From Clostridia bacterium (GTDB lineage: Bacteria; Bacillota; Clostridia; Lachnospirales; Lachnospiraceae): a stretch of DNA of 64,000 nucleotides. Positions 62,640-64,000 of this stretch are shown in pieces. The notes under the pieces are model-generated. The model was given only the letters and a program-made list of their open reading frames with translations. It was not told the origin of the DNA and ran no database searches. The first letter of the stretch is position 1; each line of letters opens with the position of its first letter. The stretch covers positions 124,001-188,000 of the forward strand of contig CAJTHL010000001.1 of assembly GCA_910576205.1 (NCBI GenBank). The letters run 5' to 3'. The position numbers and the translations under genes were made by a program.

Positions 62640-63521
62640 TTACCACGTCTTTTCCAGCGTCATCTTAAAGTCCACATTGTAAGGGCTGTCCGCCCTTCCC
62701 TTGATATCCTCGTAGATATCCCAGCGCTCCTGGCTGCTCTCCTCAGCCCAGTACTCATACCCGTACATATAGCTCATTATAAGCTCATCCCAGGATTCGT
62801 ACAAGGGCTGGATGGTCTGGGCGATCTCCAGGGACATATCAAGAGCCTCCTCCTGGGTGTAGTATCCGGCCAGATAATAAAAGCCCAGCAGGTTCATGGC
62901 CCGGCAGCAGTCCCATCCGGTAATTGCGTTTTCCCCATACTGCTCATAGGCGCCGTAGCATCTGGCATAAGTCTGGGCCGACGCTTCCTCCAGTTCAAAA
63001 ACCTCCATCAGAAAGGCCTCCCTCTGGTCCTCCGGCACATCTCCCATACCGGCCTCCTCCAGCATTACCATCTCCTCCGCAAAATCCATTCTGTGGCCCT
63101 CTTTGACAATCCACTCCAGAGTTTCGTCTGCGGTGGTTCTGTCTGTCACGCCCCACCACTGAACCAGAAGCTCCTGTTCCAGCATCTGGTTCATCTTAGT
63201 AGGCTCCAGGCCGCCAAAGCGGTTGTAATCCCATCCATTAAGCTCCGTAAGAACCGCGTAGGAGGCATTAAACCAGCGCACCGTGTCCGTAAGCTCCACC
63301 TCATCCAGGACTGTTTCCTGCTCTTCCGCCTCCGAATCAGCAGACTCCTCTGTCCGGTCCATACGCCCTGCACCTTCCGTCTCCTCCGGAGTCTCTTTGC
63401 TAATGGCAGGCTCCGGGCTTTTGGAACCGCATCCCTGCAAAACCAGTGTCAATAGCAACAGCATGGACAGCCAAAGGCCTTTCCATGCTCTCCTATTCTT
63501 TGTTTTTTTTATTTCTTTCAT
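62640..63521 (-). CDS. DUF1266 lipoprotein
   Basis: A 293-residue protein with a lipoprotein signal (LSMLLLLTLVLQGCGS, Cys about 31) and a Glu/Ser-rich linker. A C-terminal domain carries LVQWWGVTDRTTADETLEWI and VKEGHR, then AITGWDCCRAMNLLGFYYLA, which fits DUF1266 (W-G-I and W-D-x-x-R-A patterns). Function unknown; probably anchored outside the membrane. It precedes trkA by 27 bases and may be in the same transcript. Confidence 0.78.
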   Translation of the reverse strand: MKEIKKTKNRRAWKGLWLSMLLLLTLVLQGCGSKSPEPAISKETPEETEGAGRMDRTEESADSEAEEQETVLDEVELTDTVRWFNASYAVLTELNGWDYNRFGGLEPTKMNQMLEQELLVQWWGVTDRTTADETLEWIVKEGHRMDFAEEMVMLEEAGMGDVPEDQREAFLMEVFELEEASAQTYARCYGAYEQYGENAITGWDCCRAMNLLGFYYLAGYYTQEEALDMSLEIAQTIQPLYESWDELIMSYMYGYEYWAEESSQERWDIYEDIKGRADSPYNVDFKMTLEKTW

Positions 63522-63581
63522 TCCTGATGTATCCTCTCGATTTAAGTTGTATCCGTAAAACGGCTGGACGAAGCCCTGGAT

Positions 63582-64000
63582 TTAACAGGTAGCTCCGCCG
63601 CTTACATGAAGCTCCGCCTCAAGAATCTCCTGCTTTTTCTCCAGCAGGTCATCCGCCAGAAGCTGGGCCTCCACATGCTCAAATCCCAGGCGTTCTATAG
63701 TCTTTGCAAAGCGCTCCCCGGTCTTTCCCTGCTGGCGGAACAGAAGAATCGCCTTTTCGATTACGTTAAGAGCCTCCTCCTTGTCCGTAAAAACCTTGCC
63801 AAGGGCTTTTCCGTGCGCCGTCTTTTTGCCCCAGCGGCCTCCGATGTAGATCTTATAGCCGTAGGTTCCCTCGCTTAAGGCATCAAAATGACATTTGCCC
63901 ACACACCGGCCGCAGTTGTTGCATTTCTCCTTATCAATCTCCAGAATGCCGTCCACCACCTTTGCGGCTCCCATGGGGCAGGTTTTCTCCACGGAACATT
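63582..64000 (-). CDS. Sulfite/nitrite-reductase-like 4Fe-4S protein, C-terminal part
   Basis: The coding frame is open to the right edge, so the gene starts outside the window; the GTG at 63992 is probably internal. Visible are CSVEKTCPMGAAKVV, then a ferredoxin-type CNNCGRCVGKCHFDAL and YKIYIGGRWGKKTAHGKALG. These match the nitrite/sulfite reductase 4Fe-4S domain followed by a ferredoxin insert, as in AsrC-like anaerobic sulfite reductases and small siroheme proteins. The C-terminus ends HVSGGATC. Without the N-terminus the exact member cannot be named. Confidence 0.8.
   Translation of the reverse strand, partial: CSVEKTCPMGAAKVVDGILEIDKEKCNNCGRCVGKCHFDALSEGTYGYKIYIGGRWGKKTAHGKALGKVFTDKEEALNVIEKAILLFRQQGKTGERFAKTIERLGFEHVEAQLLADDLLEKKQEILEAELHVSGGATC

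Overview
The window looks like a chromosome segment of a moderately GC-rich Clostridia, most likely a Lachnospiraceae (Clostridium cluster XIVa) gut anaerobe. The signs are the Firmicute block priA-def-fmt-yugP-rsmB-rlmN-prpC-prkC-rsgA-rpe-thiN (31.8 down to 19.4 kb), AGGAGG-type ribosome-binding sites with frequent TTG and GTG starts, sigma-A promoters of the TTGACA-17-TATAAT type, PASTA-kinase signalling and anaerobic enzymes. Most of the sequence is uniformly GC-rich. The stretch from about 47.3 to 53.5 kb is clearly AT-richer and looks acquired.

Layout. 0-8 kb: 5' part of aroC, an unknown gene, thrH, a chemoreceptor, a PHP phosphoesterase, a DUF3810 protein and a divergent clpX. 8-17 kb: an atypical sirtuin, xpt, an HtrA protease, a KDPG/KHG aldolase with an extra C-terminal domain, a C_GCAxxG_C_C protein, a membrane lipase, an ArsC/Spx-like protein, a receiver-GGDEF protein and a two-gene chromate transporter. 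17-33 kb: an M19 dipeptidase with an NhaC antiporter, then the translation/cell-envelope block and murE. 33.6-37.6 kb: a PucR regulator, a corrinoid protein and a DUF2284 protein, divergent from a carbamate kinase. 37.6-46.8 kb: a sugar-acid type locus (split transketolase, PGDH-like dehydrogenase, TRAP transporter, 2-hydroxyacid dehydrogenase) divergent from a GntR/FCD regulator and an MBL hydrolase. Matching palindromes sit at both divergent promoters. 46.9-53.5 kb: a decayed mobile region with IS1182-type, MutS2, KTR and other fragments, surrounding an intact NarL-type two-component system and a BceAB-like ABC transporter. 53.5-57 kb: blaI with a frameshifted blaR1, and a decayed AAA-ATPase/PD-(D/E)XK gene. 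57-64 kb: gdhA, tRNA-Glu, an Mrp ATPase, the TrkH/TrkA potassium system, a DUF1266 lipoprotein, and the end of a sulfite/nitrite-reductase-like protein.

The most unusual observation is a family of intergenic hairpin repeats, six good copies, each placed directly before the Shine-Dalgarno of a minus-strand gene (aroC, thrH, the C_GCAxxG_C_C gene, the arsC/spx-like gene, yugP, mrp). The 3' border of the repeat appears to supply the ribosome-binding site. Other regulatory structures are a 60-bp near-perfect palindrome with two BlaI-type dyads over the blaI promoter, a 13-bp-arm dyad next to the island ABC promoter, a terminator-like hairpin in the gdhA leader, and a possible small C-rich RNA before murE.

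All assignments come from reading the sequence and remembered family motifs. No database search was run.
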